The notes under the pieces were generated by a model that was not told the origin of the DNA, did no database searches, and saw nothing but the letters and a program-made list of their open reading frames with translations. From Pinus tabuliformis (Eukaryota; Streptophyta; Pinopsida; Pinales; Pinaceae): DNA of 64,000 nt. The stretch is taken from the NCBI GenBank assembly GCA_031772625.1, contig CM062816.1, positions 631,005,269 to 631,069,268 on the forward strand, in the 5' to 3' direction. Position numbers and translations under genes: made by a program. Shown piece after piece: positions 22,301 to 34,147 of the stretch (position 1 is its first letter; every line of letters starts with the position of its first letter).

Positions 22301-23120
22301 TGTTATCACTCAAATTTTCCTAGAAGTTGTAAGAAGAGAAAATGGGTCTGAGGTAACCACAAACCAACTTATAGATACAGAATCTAGCCAATTTGTATCC
22401 AGAGATGGCTCTTTCTTTCAGGTTTAGCCTTTTTTTGGAAAGATTTTATGCTTGTTATGAAAGCTTTGGGATTTTGGTTGTATTTGGTGGTGAAATTCAA
22501 TAGCAGAGGGGTACAATTGAGAATTTTAAGCCATTGAGCTAATGGAGTCAACAGAAAATGGCTCAACTGGATTTGGTTTCTTGGTAAAGGATCATTTCAT
22601 AGGGAAAGATAGCTAAAACAGGGAGCAAATGATAACTTGATAGGTTGTGATGGGCTCAAAGGGGAAGAAGGGCAATTAAGAATCCTTCTAGATGTTTTTA
22701 GAAGAGGGAATTTGGATGATCATCACTAAAGAGCAATTAAGAATTCTTTAATAAATGATCAAAATAAGTAAACTAGGAAACAAGAGCAATTAAGAATTTA
22801 CTACTTATGCTAGTTTAGAAGAAAATATCATGAATAAAAACGATTGAAAACAGATTGCACTGAAGCACTTTCTGAACCAAAATTTTTCGTTTTAGTATTC
22901 AGATATGAAACATAATCGAAATCTTTAATCAAGAGAACAATAACACATGAGTTATAAAATAGTTATTTGTCCAATGTATTGCACATGAATCCTATGAAAA
23001 ATCCTTTGTATTAATTCTTCATCCAGCTAGCCATGTAAGATTTGTCCAACAACACTTTATTCCAAATTAATCAGTTTTACAGCGATGTCTAAGAATCCAC
23101 CCTCGATATTTCGAATGAGG

Positions 23121-23136
23121 GAGTATTTATATAAAA
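23121..23136 (-). promoter_or_regulatory. TATA box in the 3' giant LTR
   Basis: TTTTATATAAATACTC on the minus strand, about 335 bp past the end of the accessory frame; the paired site in the other LTR (36886-36900) is conserved as TATAAATACTC. It would start RNA near 23090. Confidence 0.55.
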
Positions 23137-23470
23137 ACTTTAAAATAAAATATCTCATAACAAAGTGAGATATATTCTAAGATGACTAATTACATGTTAC
23201 ATGAAAATAGAGACAGATGGTCTCGTAGGTAGCAGATGGAGGCAAACTGATGGTTTGTCGTCTCTATTCTTGAGAGTGTGCTAGAGTGAGGTCCTATCAT
23301 TTGGCATCATGTTGTCTTTGATGTAATTCTGTGCTGGCTGCTATGATTTTCATCTTCTTACTGATACACTTTATCCTGCTCTGATACTCTTTACCTATTT
23401 GATCTTTGTTTATCCTCTTTACCATCATTAACTATAGTAAAACCAAAATTTAACTTTTACCAAGGATAAA

Positions 23471-26400
23471 TTACAAAATTTCTAACATTTCTTCCCACCA
23501 TTTTGGTTGTGGTATTCTGGTTTTTTGAAGTTTTCTGAGGGTTTCATCAGTTTCGGTGTACCTGAAAAAGGTAGGCTGAATTGGAAACAAGTGCTTTATT
23601 TCATGCTCGACATGGAACAGGTTCTCTAGACTGTCATAGAGAACCCTGCCTATAGGCAGTGCCTTTGATGCTGATGCACTTGTTGATGAACTTGCCTGGT
23701 TGCCTACATATTGATTCAATTTTTCCACATAATCTATATGCCTCATTAATTTGTCGTTGATAACTAAAGGAATAGGTAGCCCTTTGCTCTGAAAAATACC
23801 AAATTTCTCCATAAAAGCATTAATTTCTTCCTGCATGTCATGGCATCTTCTTTCTAAGTTTTGCATCAGAGTCCTTTTAGTTAAAACCATTTTTACTTCT
23901 AGAATAGTCCCTTTTCTATCTTCAAAGCCCAATTCTTCAAGCTGGTACTTATTCTTGTTATTCAAAAAAATTATAAGCCTAGTAGCTTCCTCAGACATCT
24001 TTCCTAATTCTACTCTTGTCCTTTGAATCTATTCTCCGGTTGCCTTTACCAAATCATTCTACTAAAAAAATATTTGGATTGATGGCCAAACATCATTTAT
24101 TGACTGAGTGATGTTGGTCCATAGAATCTTCTTAATGTCTGTCAGAGGCTTGTTAAATGTGAGATCTTTTTCTAATGATTTCATGTTGCTTTCTAATCCT
24201 TTAATTTCCCTTTTTTTTTTGTAACATTTATCTTTGAGATATCATACCTCTGTTCTTAGGTAACATATTGTTCTTTTACCTTTTTTAGCTCTGAAACTTT
24301 GAGTTTCATATCTTCCATTCATTTTATTTTCTCTTCTGTACTTAGATTTCAAATCCCTCCTGATGTTGTTCCTGTTCCTGTACCTACTTCTATGGTTGAT
24401 CCTATGACTACCTCAGCTATGGTTGCTAGAATGTTTGGTGCCAGAGCTGCTCCAAGGGTTGAAGGGGCTGCAGTTGAGACTACTAGTATCACATTAGGAA
24501 GCTAAGAGGTCGACTCTCCATACTTCTCCTTCAATCATTTCTCTAGTTCTTGCTCAGTCTTGTTTAGTCTTTCATTAAGTTTTAAGACTAAATCCTTTAG
24601 TTCTTCTTCAGACCTTTGCTTTATGATCTCAGTCATCTGTGGATGTCTTGAAGGATGTAACTTTAGCTACTTTCTTAAGGTAGCTATATCTTCATCTTTC
24701 TTTTGATTAATGCTTTTCCAGCCTTCACATCTTTCGGATCATGACCCAACCCAATGATCAATTCTTCTAAAGATTTTATTCTGTTGTCTTTGGCCTGTGA
24801 GGAGGCTTTCTCCAACTGTAATTGAGCAGTTTTATTATTCAAAGAATTTTCCAATTTTTGGGCCATCATAGCCTTACCTATTAATGTAGAATAAATCATC
24901 TCTCCTATTTGTTTATGCAACTCAATTTGGTCCAAATGATGAATGTCCTTTGCCATGACCTCAAAATTGGTTCTAATATAGTCTACTACTGATTGAGGCT
25001 ATTACACTTTAGGTTTGAAATAACTCATTATCATTTTACCTTCCTTGATGTCATAGGCTGACATCAATCTGTTTTGATTAGTGGGAGCCATTTTGAAATA
25101 TTGGTTGTAAACCTGGAGGCTTAATGCATCATTTCTGGCTTTTATTTCTATAAACTTCTTCTTGATATCTGAAATGTCTTTTCCTGGTGGCCTGAAAGAT
25201 GATACCTATACACTTTTTTGTCTCTCCAGCTCCTATCTTTTTGAGCTAGTATATGTCCCACCTACTAGGAAAGTTTGATGACTATCTACACCTTCTTTTC
25301 TTTGACTATCAGTAGTTTCTTCAAAAAATTCCTCCTCTGAAAGGGGATTTAGCCTATGCGTTTTAGCACCAGGCTACTATGAGGATCCACTAGGAGGAGT
25401 AGTTACTTCGCTATCTCTCTTTTTATTCCTTTCCTCATTTAGAGGAGTCTGTAAGATTGGATGTTCTCCCACATTGCCCTAAGTAGGAGAAGTCTACATT
25501 TGGGCCTATTCCTTGGAAGTTTCAGGCTGTTTTGACATTGTAGATTGCTCTATGGCTTGAGTGTTGGTCTCTGGCCCCTTTACCTTGGATGTTCGTATGA
25601 ATGGTGTGTTGTTATCTTGTGAATGCTGCTGAGAGGTTTCAGCTGTAGAGGCACTAATCCCTGACCTCTGAGAAAAATGAAATCGTACCTTCCCAAAAGA
25701 ATTCAGGCCAAGTGTTTTCCAAAGATCCCTCATAATATTTTCTATATTGACCTGTTCACTATTAGTTTCTACTAGGGTCCCTTCCCTCCATTCATCCATA
25801 TTGGCAAATTGTTGAATCTATGGGATTCTATGGTGTATGTATGGTGATAGTCTGTGCTTCATTCTTCTGTCACAGATAAAGCTATTAGGGTTGTATGGCA
25901 TCCACCCAAAACTTTTGTGTAATTTAAGGTGATCTTCTAAAATTATCTCTCCTTCTCTCCATGCTTCCCTAGTGTTGCAGACAAAAGGGCCTAACTGATT
26001 TTTTATTCTATGTTCAACTTTCTTTTTAGCATTATAAAAAAGGACCAAGTCTGAATTTATCATTTGTCTGAAATATTCCAATGCAAACAGTCTCATTGGA
26101 ACATATTTCGGTAACTTGAAAGGACAGAGCTCACACCCATATATCCTGTTTTCGGTATGGTTCTTGTATAGGTATCAATCACCTATTCTGTGTTGCTTGG
26201 AGAGTTGTAGGATCCTTTTAATGTCACCACTGATTCTGTGAGGGGAAATCCCTGTCAATAAGGTAGTTGCTGGATGAACAAATTGATCAACGAACTCATT
26301 GTAGCAGTAAGGGGAATCCAAGGATGCATGGATGACGGGATTCCAAAAGATGACAGACCTTGGATTTCCTTTGGCATCAAGTTTCATGATAGGGAAAGGG

Positions 26401-27155
26401 ACGTTTTCTGATTGATAATATAGCATGAGATGATATATGAAGGTGGTATACTTGAAAACTCCTTCATTTACTAGTCTCAAGAACTGGTCATGAATCTTAC
26501 TAGCAATATAGGAGGCATAATCATATTTAATAGCAGGGGACTATCCAGGAGTAAAAATTGACAACAAAACTAAGGTTATCTCATCAACAAACTCACTAGT
26601 GTTGAATCCCATGATTAAAAATATCATATCAACAATAAGTCTTCCCATGTTTGTGAAGAAAGTTTGCAAATAAGGAGGTGGTCCCTTAGGCTAATGTTTC
26701 TGTAACATGAAAGTCTAACAGATGCGATTCAGTTCTGATTTGGATAATTGAGTTTATTTCTCAAGTAAATATCCAATGGAAATGGGAGTGAGAGCTTGAC
26801 TGGGGTGAAATTGCAACATTTCATTGATGGATACGACAGTTATCGGGAAGAGGATTGTTTGGCTTGGGGACATAACTGCTCTATGGTTAGGGTCATAACT
26901 GGCTTGGCATTGATGAATTATATCAGGGAAAACATGGACTGAGGGGAGAAAATACATGGGAAGGTTAGATTCCCACAATCCTATAATGTCAGAACCATTC
27001 AAGTAGTTATCTCTACTTTGGCAGAAGACTTTGAGGTGATTTTTATCAGTAGCTAGGTCTTTTATCTGAATGTCTTTATCCGCAAGAGGCAGATAGTCTA
27101 AATATTTATGAGGAGCATTCATGGGTGCAACATTCAAAGACACAGTGGTTTCCAT
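23471..27155 (-). pseudogene. LTR-encoded accessory ORF, 3' LTR copy (about 1,230 codons, broken)
   Basis: The Met at 27155 (METTVSLNVAPMNAPHKYL) is conserved in the other LTR. One frame runs from 27155 to 24684 with scattered stops (TAA 26754, TGA 26175 at an expected Trp, TAG 25818, TAG 25506 where the other copy has Gln), then shifts to the frame ending at 23471. The N-terminal 450 residues look globular (FCQSRDNYLNGSDIIGLWES, NEGVFKYTTFIYHLMLYY, YFRQMINSDLVLFYNAKKK). A Ser/Thr/Gln/Glu-rich linker with STAETSQQHSQDNN follows, then coiled coil (about 24950-23850: LENSLNNKTAQLQLEKASSQ), then a C-terminal part ending PKWWEEMLEIL. The order is the same as in the accessory ORFs of the Athila-like element and the 52-55 kb element. 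Biochemical role unknown. Confidence 0.7.
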
Positions 27156-29166
27156 TTTTGGTTCTTATGGATTCAGAAAGGGAATTTTAGGTTTTCTTTG
27201 AAAAAGGGGCAAAACAGAGGGTCTGGGAACATATATGATGAAAACAAAGATTGAATTGTAATGAATTTGGGTCTTTTTTTGTCAAATTAGAGTGAAAACG
27301 AGAACTTGTAGGGTTTTGTTTGGAATTTGGATAAATACCTGTGTTCGGGGAATGAACTGTGAAATCTAGGTACTGGTTGTGGCTAACAGGCTCTAGGCTA
27401 CGTCGGCTTCAAGTTTTGAGCACGTTAGTAGCTGAAAACTTAAAACTTAGTGACCTACACATTCTTTGCATGGGAGCACAGGCTTACAATATGAAGCAGT
27501 GAAAATGACATTATTTCTTTTATTTACAAAGTCAAGGTTGGGAAGGGTTTTTGGATTTTGAGCGGATGATGTCAGCTGCAGGTGATATGACATTTTTTCA
27601 TATGTGGGATGGCGGTAAGCAGTTTCATATCGCACCGCTTTTGGGCGTGGGCAGTAATAAGTCGGGAGCCATCAATTCCACAGATTTTATGACGCGTGGC
27701 AGAGGTGTTGTGTAAAAACTACTTTGTGATCACACGCTAACGCGCGGTCACAAAGGGTTGCGTGTTATCCATAATAGCTGTCAGAACCTAAGGACCTGAT
27801 CATATGGTTGATGGGAGGCGTGATACGATGCAGTTTAACAAAGGCAGGCCCAACATAATTAGGGGTTAATTTAATTATATCATGAGTGGTGTGATAGGTC
27901 AGGGAGGTTCTTAATTAACCATGCGGGTTAATTAATCCCATATTGGTGTGGTAGGGGATTAAGGGCTGTTAATTAGTTATTGTTTACCTAATTAATCTCG
28001 TTTAATGATGTATTATGGTTATAACTAACCAAGGGGCTGGATATATATAAATTCGAGGTTTTTTATATGTTTAAATAATATGGGTGGGGATAAACTTTGG
28101 GCGAGAATTATGTAATATAAGTTAAAAATTAATATGGTAATGCAATGAAAAAGGCACCAAGTATAAAAACATTTTATGAGTGTATTTAACTTAGTCTTAA
28201 GTGAAAAAAGGGTTTTTATTGGATATTATGTAATTTTCCTAGGTAAAATAGGCTTTTACTTAGGAAAGGACTTATGAAGGTGAATAATGATTTATAGATG
28301 GTTTTAAGTACTTAGGTATTTAAAATATTGGGCCGAGGGTCCAGTCCCTCCAGAAGTCAGAGAAATGCTCTTAGCCCCTCAAATTTATCAAATCCCTTAG
28401 TACTTAGGGGAAATTAGTGAATAGTTAGGGAAAATGAGAAGGAGAGCTAATTATTCTGACTTTGCTTTGCTTGAGATTCTTTCAATGTACTGCATGCCTT
28501 CGCCTTGTGATGAAAGTGAAAGATTAACACATTTAGAGACATTATTCATCACATGTGATTCTGTAACATCAACTACCTACCCTACCTACTTTAACCTAGC
28601 ATTTTTTCTTCTTTGTTAGGGTGCACTTAAACTGGCAAACCCTTAACATATCTTCTTTTTCTCTTACATGGCAAAGCCTATCTAAATCTGCACTTATTAC
28701 ATGAAAGGGCTCAGATTAAACTATTGAGCTCCTTTTATTTACTCTACCTATCTACTTATCTGCCAAGATTATATTGTTTGGTTAGATATTTATTCTTTAT
28801 TTCTACAACATGAAATTGAAAAATGAATTGGTTAAGTTTAAACAGTTTGACTATTCATGAATTGTGGCATAAATGACAAGTTGCACACAATTGTTTATTA
28901 CATAAAGTGAAAAAGTAGTGGCATTTAGACTTACACACTTTCCTGGTCTATCTTTTGTTCAGGGTTCGTTTTCTTTCATTTTTTGACAATTTTTTATTTT
29001 TTTACCCTTTGATTTTTCTTTTAGGGTATACCGTCTTTACATTTTTAAAATTTTTTGATTTTTTGAAAATATGGAAAACCTTCTCAATAAGAAAAGGTAT
29101 GAACATATTACATATCTTATCAAGTCAATCATGACATATGACACCTATTGGTATAGGGGCCTAACA

Positions 29167-29411
29167 GTGGCTCCACTTGGGGATGGCTTTCCCTGGTGGA
29201 ATGTCAAGAAAAGTAGATCAGATGGCCTCTGAATGACTTTGACTGTGTTCTGCAATTCTCTTTTTCCTGTTGCTTTATTATATGTATGACAATGATACTT
29301 CTGAAGCTTGGGGCCTTCTCTTCGGGCTTCAACTCCAATAAGTCATTGTCCAATCCAAAATGGAACAATAAAAAGGATATAGTATGTACATGTTAATTAT
29401 CATGATAAATT
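29167..29411 (-). other. Spacer between integrase and 3' LTR
   Basis: No gene. The bases next to the LTR are only moderately purine-rich on the minus strand (AAGTGGAG, AGGGAAAG further in), so the polypurine tract is weak or altered. Confidence 0.4.
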
Positions 29412-30518
29412 CTAATAAGTAGGATCAAAGTAATGTTTTAACATTGGACCATTAACTAGTCCTTCTTCTGCGTCTGCGCCATCCAAGTTTTTCAGAAAAT
29501 ATGTGTTGTTTCCTTGTAGGGCATGGATAATGTATGGTCCTTTCCATAGGAAGTCAAACTTCCCATGTTTCCCCTTATCTTCTCTTCTGGAATCCCATCT
29601 TAGCACTTTATCTCCAAGATGGAAATCGTCTACCTTGGTTCTTCTATCAAATATCTTCTTGAGCGTTTCCTACCATATTATGAATCTTTGGTACACCTCC
29701 TCTCTAGTCTGCTATAAATTGATGGTCTGATTTATCCTCCTTTGGATATCATTAGGTTCCACTCAAGCTTCTTGATGTAATTTCATAACAGGAACTCCTA
29801 ATGATGAAGGAAATACAACCTCCATACCATACACTAACTCATAGGGACTGGTGCCCATAGATTTTTTAGTCCTCAACCTATCTACCCATAGTGCATTTAT
29901 TAGTTTCTTATGCCAAGTCTTTTTATTTTCTTCCAACAGTTTTTCAATGATATTAATAAGGCTTTTGTTGGAAGATTCAGCTAAACCATTCCCTTGTGGA
30001 TAATAGGCTGTGGAATGACCTAGGGTAATGTGGTATTTGTTGTAGAAACTGATCATATTTCTTGATTTAAAAGCTGAAGCATTATCAGTTATGATTTTAG
30101 TAGGGCAGCCATACCTGGACAATATATTGGTTTCTAGGAAGCCTATGATTATTGTGTCATTGGCCTGTCTGGAGGGGATAGCTTCTATCCATTTGTTAAA
30201 ATAATTAGTGGCAGTGAGAATCCATTTATGCTTGCCAAAGGAGGGGGGATGGATTTCTCCAATGAAGTCAAGACCCCATTGTTGGAAGGAATTTCTAGTA
30301 GAGATGGGTTTCAGGGGTAAATGTAATAGTTTTCTTTTGCCCTTAAAATTTTGGCATTTATGGCATGAAGTGGCAAATTTCTTCGCATCAAGAAACAAGG
30401 TTTGCCAGTAGAAACCAACCCTTAAGATCTTATCTGCAGTTGATTTCCAATAGAGGTGTCCACCACAATCTACTGCATCAAAATATTGGAGAGCCTTGTG
30501 AGCTTCATATTTTAACAA
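29412..30518 (-). pseudogene. Giant element integrase (broken)
   Basis: The zinc-binding part (YWKSTADKILRVGFYWQTLF, CHKCQNFKGKR) is followed by the core with WGLDFIGE, ITDNASAF and NGLAESSNKS, so the D, D, E metal-binding residues are present. PYELVYGMEVVFP closes the core. Stops between 29763 and 29640 separate it, in the same frame, from the C-terminal part (LRWDSRREDKGKHGKFDFLW, GPYIIHAL) ending at 29412. Integrase inserts the DNA copy into the chromosome. It is the last gene before the LTR; the accessory ORF that follows integrase in other elements of the window is here inside the LTR. Confidence 0.9.
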
Positions 30519-30788
30519 ACAATTTAGTAAGATTCCTTCATGATTCTTCCAAGAAAGAGCATTATCTAAAATAGAAAAATTTCAAGCTTTCATCTTAAAA
30601 AACCTATTTTTTGTTCTGGATAACCCTGGAGGAGCCTACAGGTTTTGTAACACATAGATTATATCAACATACCAAGGTGAATCTAAAAAGGCTTGGCTGA
30701 TTTGTGGAGTCACCATCTCCTGTTCGTCATCCAGTTAATTTATATCCAGGGCTTGACAATTTGTTTTTTCCATGAGTTTAGCCAACCC

Positions 30789-31178
30789 CTATCCTGTTAT
30801 CAATTTTGTAGGTTTTATTTCAATATCATACTCTAAAAAGGTAGCAATCCATTTACCCCTTTTGACCTCAATCCCATCCTGAGTCAGGATGTCCTTGACA
30901 TCAACATTTGGTACATAGGCTATCACATGAGAATATAATATGTATACTTTGAAGTCTTTAATTGCTTTAACAAGTGCAAAATCTTGTTTTTCCATGATCT
31001 TGTATTTCAGTGATGCATCTCTAAGTGCTTTACTAAAAAAGGCTATAGGTTTTTCACATCCTTGATCATCCTTTTGTAGTAAAACAGTTGCTATAGTGTG
31101 CTCTGAGGCAAAAGAAAAATTTATGAAATCTCTGTCAAATTGAGGACTTGTAAGGACTGGTGTTCTGGTCAAAGCCAT
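30789..31178 (-). pseudogene. RNase H downstream of RT, giant element
   Basis: TSPQFDRDFINFSFASEHTI, AFFSKALRDASLKY and a catalytic-domain tail with EVKRGKWIATFLEYDIEIKP match the gypsy RNase H that directly follows RT. It lies in a different frame from RT; the link at 31180-31290 contains stops. The D of the usual TDAS motif is replaced (FSFAS), so activity is doubtful. 30519-30788 has no recognised domain apart from scattered remnants of the RNase H-integrase linker. Confidence 0.75.
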
Positions 31179-31291
31179 TTTAATTTCTTCAAGTACTTGT
31201 TTGTCTTCTACTATCCATTTTATACTTCAATCCTTTCTTCACATATTATTGAGTAACCTAATTAGTTATGCTAAGTTAGATATGAATCTTC

Positions 31292-32485
31292 TCAAAAATT
31301 TATATTTTCTAAGAAAGCTTGAAGTTCTTTGATACTTCTAGGATGAGGTATCTGCAAAATTGCTTCTATTTTGGCAGGATCAATTCGAATGCCATCCTTT
31401 GAAATAATGTGACCTAACAGCTTACCTTCTTCCAGGCCAAACAAGGACTTCTTAGGATTTAAAGAGATACCATATTTTCTACATTTGAGAAATACCTGTT
31501 TGAGATGATCCAAATGTTGCTTATCTAATTTAGAAAAAATAGTTAAGTTATCCAGATATATGACAATAAAATCATGAATGTCTTTATCAAATGCAATGTC
31601 CATTGCTCTCTGAAAAGTAGCTCATGTGTTTTTAAGTCCAAATGGCATTTTAATATACATAAATGTGCCCCATGGTGTGGAAAAGGAAGTTTTTTCTTGA
31701 TCATCACGATGATCTAGAATCTGGTTATACCCTGAAAATCCATCTAACAAAGAAATTCTAGAAGAACCTACTACCCTTTGTAAAATATGGTCCATCTTGG
31801 ATAAAGGGTAATTATCCTTTAGAGAAACCTTGTTCACATTTCTCAGATCTACACATAATCGTATTTCACCTGTTTTCTTCCTATTAGGTACTAAGTTGGA
31901 TACCCACTCTGAAAATCTTATAGCTGCAATTATCCCTAAGTCTTACATACGCTTAATTTCTTTTACAATGAGTGGTAGTAATACAAGGTTGATTGTTCTG
32001 AGTTTTTGTTTGAATGGCTTCTGGTATTATTTTAGAGGTATAGTATGCTGAATTATTAAGGTATCATAAGATTTCAAATCCTCATAACTCCAGGTAAAAA
32101 CATCCTGGAATTCTCTCATCAGTTCAACATATTTTATCTTCTGATCATGTGGTAAAGAGTTTGATAGTTTTATCATCTTTGGATTGTCTTCTTTTCCTAA
32201 ATTATATTCCTCAATATCTGCCTTCAATGGTTCCATCTTTGGTTTCTTAGGAATGTCGTTGGAATAAAAGAGGTCCTCTAAAGGGGTTAATCCCTTAGGC
32301 AGATGATTGTCTTTTAAATCAATGACCTTTGTTTCTTCTTCATTTATCTCATCAAGGTCCATCTGTTTTAGGTCTTGAACTTCCTTCGTAGTGAAAGTTG
32401 TGGGATGAAGCAGTTGAATTGAAATTTTTTTAAAAATGTTGACATCTACATCACCTATTTGTTTAGAGTTATTGTCTGTATGCAT
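31292..32485 (-). pseudogene. Giant element reverse transcriptase (broken)
   Basis: An N-terminal leader (DVDVNIFKKISIQLLHPTTF to FQDVFTWSYEDLKSYD) is followed by a gap with stops at about 32027-31840, then RLCVDLRNVNKVSLKDNYPL, LLDGFSGYNQI, TPWGTFMYIKMPFGLKN, a stop at 31622, AMDIAFDKDIHDFIVIYLDN, and LLGHIISKDGIRIDPAKIEA. The catalytic box reads YLDN instead of Y-x-D-D, losing one metal-binding aspartate. Apart from these lesions all RT blocks are in one frame. Confidence 0.9.
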
Positions 32486-32612
32486 ATCTAAGTGAATATG
32501 AGAAAATTTTTGTCTAAAGTCAAAAAATTATTAATCTGTTCATCACTTTCGAAACTTTCCAATTCTTTAGACTGTCGGGGATAGCTGGCATATGCCTAAT
32601 TTCAGTAGTGAA

Positions 32613-33010
32613 CTAATGATTAGGTTCGAAAGGTAATCTACAGGTGCTAGCAAACATGGCTAGACTGTGAGCATGTAAGTTGTGTTTCCTAGGTACTACA
32701 ACAAGCTTAGTTTCCAAGAAATTATTACGAATCTCTACAACTGTTCCTCTATAGTATCCTAATCTAGGATCCCTAGTTAGATACTTCGCATTGATCTGTT
32801 TTATGATTAACTCTGAATCTCCTATGATAGAAACCCTAATTGCTCCTAATCTTTTTACAAGTTTAAGTCCTAGCAAAGAGCTTCATACTCTGCCATGTTA
32901 TTGGTGCACTTAAAATTTAGTCTGTAGGCATGGCCTTCAGCATGGTCATTTTCTAAGTTATGCACCCAAATTCCTGCTCCTGCCCCTAATTTATTGACTG
33001 AACCATCAAA
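32613..33010 (-). pseudogene. RNase H domain upstream of RT, giant element
   Basis: On the minus strand: FDGSVNKLGAGAGIWVHNLE, then NFKCTNNMAEYEAL, a one-base shift near 32878, then IGDSELIIKQINAKYLTRDP and HNLHAHSLAMFAS. These are the D, E and D blocks of a second, non-canonical RNase H (the aRH type found in Tat/Ogre elements). In the Tat order I know it sits between RT-RNase H and integrase; here it lies between protease and RT. Confidence 0.8.
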
Positions 33011-33145
33011 TTATAAGTGCCAAAGAATCTCATGGACATAATCAGTGTGAGGAGTGGTGGTTATTTGTTTAGTAGGGGGATTTAGTTTGTTGTTCTCATC
33101 TGGTTTTTCTTTGTTGTCCAAATCATCATTGGTATCTGAGATTCC

Positions 33146-34147
33146 CTAAATTTGAACACTTTTCTTTCCTTTTGTAATTTCTTTCGATTCTACTACTAAA
33201 ACTTGTTCATTGTTGGCAGGATTATTTTCGACATTGTACAAAATGAATGAATCCATATCAGAGTGTACTGAGTAGACAGGGAATTTTTGTGGTTTTTCCT
33301 TACTACTTACTACGTATTTCATTAATGTCTCTCTGTATAGCTTCTTAGGTTGGCCGAAAACAGAAATAGTAGCATAAGACATGTATAACTGAAGTGATCC
33401 TTGAAGCTTAGCACCCCAGGACCTGGATAATAACATTCCATATTTCGAAGGTATATCTGCTACTACTATATCCATCAGGATTGTCTTGGCAAGGTATTAA
33501 ACTAAAGAAACACACAAGTCTTTTATTAATCCCTAACATCTCACTTGACTTGAATCAAAAGAAAAGAGATCTTTATATGGTCTTGTGATGTCAAGATCTT
33601 ATTTCTCCATTACAGACTTGGGAATTAGGTTATGAGAAGCCCCATAATCAAACATGGCATTATGAAGGATTTTATCATGAATATTTAGGCTTACATAGAA
33701 GGGAGGAACACTTCCTTCTAAATGTTTCCCATTAACTTCAGAGCCAAAGATTAATTTTGGTTGGTCACCAAAAACATTTACAGAATCTTCAGTTCCAGTG
33801 ATGTTCATTGATCTACTAATTTGACTTCTGTAGGCATCATGTTTGGCTAATTCTAACAATGGAACAACAATCTTTATTTTTCCTACTTCAATTTCCAGAT
33901 TGAAGGGTTTTTCTGTTTGGGCTTTGGTTTTTTGAATAGTGGGATTCTCTTTTCTTTCTATATTTTCAGTGTTTTTCTCCTTTTCAGGAGTAGGGTTATG
34001 ATTAGCAGCTTCTCCTAAATCAACTTCTAGAGGTTCTTCCACATTTCTTTTGGAACGAGGAGGAGTGGAGGAATGTGTGTTATTTGGTTGACTATCGGAT
34101 ACATCTACTATTATTGGATTAGAGGGATTATTGTTAGATCTAGACAA
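33146..34147 (-). pseudogene. Giant element protease region
   Basis: A Ser/Asn/Pro-rich linker leads to the aspartic protease: MFDYGASHNLIPKSVMEK at about 33650 (DYGAS where DSGAS is usual), two stops at about 33599-33540, then DIVVADIPSKYGMLLSRSWG and LYMSYATISVFG, the flap and C-terminal block typical of Tat-type plant gypsy proteases. The frame continues to 33146 without a further motif. Protease cuts the polyprotein. Confidence 0.8.

Larger units (their letters stand above)
22301..29166 (-). repeat. 3' giant LTR
   Basis: Reading in the element sense (right to left), there is 2.0 kb without a gene (29166-27156), the accessory frame (27155-23471), a TATA box (23121-23136), then about 0.8 kb to the primer-site end. 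By this order the accessory frame lies in U3. Confidence 0.9.
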
